Shown here one piece after another: positions 4,779 through 6,285 of a stretch of DNA of 6,285 nt (position 1 is its first letter; each line of letters begins with the position of its first letter). The translations under genes and the position numbers were made by a program. The notes beneath the pieces are model-generated. The model made no database searches. It saw only the letters and a list, made by a program, of their open reading frames with translations, and had not been told where the DNA came from. Origin of the DNA: Oscillospiraceae bacterium. GTDB taxonomy: Bacteria; Bacillota; Clostridia; Oscillospirales; Acutalibacteraceae. The stretch is from positions 1 to 6,285 of the forward strand of contig DOZQ01000193.1 in assembly GCA_003517915.1 (NCBI GenBank), in the 5' to 3' direction.

Positions 4779-6285
4779 TTTTGCAAATAGAAAGCGAGCT
4801 GCGCGCGCGCATAAAACAGGCGCTTGAGACCGCTATAAAAGAAGGGGAGCTTGCAGGGGCGGAGCTGCCGGATTTTTCGATTGAAATACCGGGGGATTCC
4901 TCACACGGGGATTATTCTACAAACGCCGCCATGGCGGGCGCGCGCGGATTTAAATGCGCGCCTATGAAAATAGCGCAGTGCATTTTAAAATATTTTGAAG
5001 CGGGTAAATATTTTTCCGCTCCTGTGGCCGCCGGCCCCGGATTTATCAATTTTTCGTTGACCGACGCTTTTTTTGCCGAGGTGCTTATGGACATTGCCGT
5101 GTGCGGCGAAAGCTACGGCCGTTCGGATTTCGGCGGCGGGAAAAAGGTGATGGTGGAGTTTGTTTCGGCCAATCCCACCGGGCCTATGCATATCGGCAAC
5201 GCCAGAGGCGGCGCATTGGGCGACTGTTTGGCCGGAGTTTTGGATTTTGCGGGATATAATGTCAGCCGCGAGTTTTACATCAATGACGCGGGCAATCAGA
5301 TAGAACGCTTTGGCGCTTCGTTGGACGCCCGTTACCGCCAGCTTTTTATGGAAGGGGTGCCTTTCCCGGAGGACGGTTATCAGGGAGAGGACATAAAAGA
5401 CCGCGCTGGGGAGTTCGCGAAAATCCACGGGGACGCCTATCTTAAAACCGATTCAGAGGAACGTGTGCGTACGCTGACCGATTATGCGCTAAAGAAGAAT
5501 ATAGAAGCGCTTAAAGAAGATCTCGGCAGCTACCGTATCGAATATGACGTTTGGTTCAGGGAATCGTCGCTGTATGAAAGCGGTGAGCTTGACGAGACAA
5601 TTGCGCTTATGAAACAGCGCGGCCTTACCTATGAAAAGGAAGGCGCGCTGTGGTACAAGGCGACCGAATATGGCGGGGAAAAGGACGAGGTGCTAATAAG
5701 GCAAAACGGTAATCCCACCTATTTCGCGGCGGATATCGCCTATCACCGCAACAAGCTGCTCACCCGGGGCTTTGATCTGGCGATTGATGTCTGGGGAGCG
5801 GATCATCACGGGCATGTGGCCAGGATGAAGGGTGTTCTGGACGCCATTGGCCTTGGCGGATCGCGCCTGGACGTGGTGCTGATGCAGCTCGTAAGATTGA
5901 TGCGGGACGGGGAAGCGGTTAAGGTATCGAAACGTACAGGCAAATCCATCACACTGAAAACGCTGCTGGACGAGGTTCCGGTCGATGCGGCTCGTTTCTT
6001 TTTCAATATGCGTGAGCATTCAAGCCATTTGGAGTTTGATCTTGATTTAGCGGTCGAGCAGTCAAACCAAAATCCGGTTTATTACACGCAGTATGCCCAC
6101 GCGCGGATATGCAGTATTTTGCGCAACATAGAAAAAGAGGGGATTCATCCCCGAGAGGTGAACAGGGAGGAACTGCTGCTGCTTACATTGCCGGAGGAAC
6201 GGGAGCTGATTCGTCATTTGGCGTCGCTTACCTCTGAGATAATTTTGTCGGCAAAGCAGTATGACCCCTCAAGGATTACCCGTTA
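4766..6285 (+). CDS. argS: Arginyl-tRNA synthetase, 3' partial
   Basis: This class I synthetase attaches arginine to tRNA-Arg. The frame stays open from ATG 4766 to the window edge: 506 full codons plus the bases TA. About 50 further residues are expected, since bacterial ArgS is usually near 560. The N-terminal Add1 domain (roughly 1-115) includes PGDSSHGDYSTN (42-53). The catalytic Rossmann fold carries SANPTGPMHIGN (134-145), the HIGH motif with Asn in the last position, and YINDAGNQIERFG (171-183). DVWGADHHGH (341-350) follows, and then KVSKRTGKS (386-394), the KMSKS-type loop. The alpha-helical anticodon-binding (DALR) domain begins around 435 with NPVYYTQYAHAR. No frameshift or internal stop is present. 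ATG 4766 overlaps the DUF1934 gene by 13 bases. TTG 4781 is a weaker alternative start, so the first five residues are uncertain. Confidence 0.96.
   Translation, partial: MSKLVLQIESELRARIKQALETAIKEGELAGAELPDFSIEIPGDSSHGDYSTNAAMAGARGFKCAPMKIAQCILKYFEAGKYFSAPVAAGPGFINFSLTDAFFAEVLMDIAVCGESYGRSDFGGGKKVMVEFVSANPTGPMHIGNARGGALGDCLAGVLDFAGYNVSREFYINDAGNQIERFGASLDARYRQLFMEGVPFPEDGYQGEDIKDRAGEFAKIHGDAYLKTDSEERVRTLTDYALKKNIEALKEDLGSYRIEYDVWFRESSLYESGELDETIALMKQRGLTYEKEGALWYKATEYGGEKDEVLIRQNGNPTYFAADIAYHRNKLLTRGFDLAIDVWGADHHGHVARMKGVLDAIGLGGSRLDVVLMQLVRLMRDGEAVKVSKRTGKSITLKTLLDEVPVDAARFFFNMREHSSHLEFDLDLAVEQSNQNPVYYTQYAHARICSILRNIEKEGIHPREVNREELLLLTLPEERELIRHLASLTSEIILSAKQYDPSRITR

Noticed and set aside
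4985..5428. 147-codon open frame on the - strand inside argS
   Set aside because: The + strand frame is an unmistakable arginyl-tRNA synthetase across this whole stretch, including the HIGH motif, so the antisense frame is spurious.

Overview
The window looks like chromosomal DNA of an anaerobic, low-to-mid GC Bacillota, most likely a clostridial (Oscillospiraceae/Ruminococcaceae-like) bacterium. The reasons are strong GGAGG-type ribosome binding sites, TTG starts, a sodium-pumping decarboxylase subunit typical of anaerobes, a YtrA-type GntR repressor with its ABC transporter, and the order murI, DUF1934 (YwiB-like), argS. The lineage is an inference from family resemblance; no search was run. 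All convincing genes lie on the + strand.

Layout. (1) 1-1173 is the beta subunit of a sodium-translocating decarboxylase, lacking only its extreme 5' end, followed by a strong intrinsic terminator at 1193-1231. (2) 1242-3239 is a self-contained operon. It has a near-consensus promoter (TTGACA-17 bp-TATCAT) with palindromic operator candidates on the -10 and the transcription start, a TTG-started YtrA-family repressor, an ABC ATPase and a six-helix permease. Both gene junctions overlap by exactly 8 bases, and the operon closes with a hairpin terminator at 3278-3314. (3) 3412-6285 is a housekeeping cluster. A promoter with an extended -10 precedes murI (glutamate racemase), then a DUF1934/YwiB-like gene whose best start is a TTG rather than the upstream ATG, then argS (arginyl-tRNA synthetase). 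argS overlaps the preceding gene by 13 bases and runs off the right edge after 506 codons.

How the parts work together. The decarboxylase subunit belongs to energy conservation, where decarboxylation drives Na+ export. The GntR/ABC operon is probably a stress- or ligand-induced transporter that represses itself until induced; its substrate cannot be read from the sequence. MurI supplies D-glutamate for peptidoglycan and ArgS charges tRNA-Arg.

I found no mobile element, CRISPR array, RNA gene or clearly new system. The most interesting points are local: the operator architecture of the transporter operon, the ACGT (not ACNT) first cysteine motif of MurI together with a changed C-terminal motif, the Shine-Dalgarno that abuts the argS start codon, and the start-site/promoter overlap at the DUF1934 gene.
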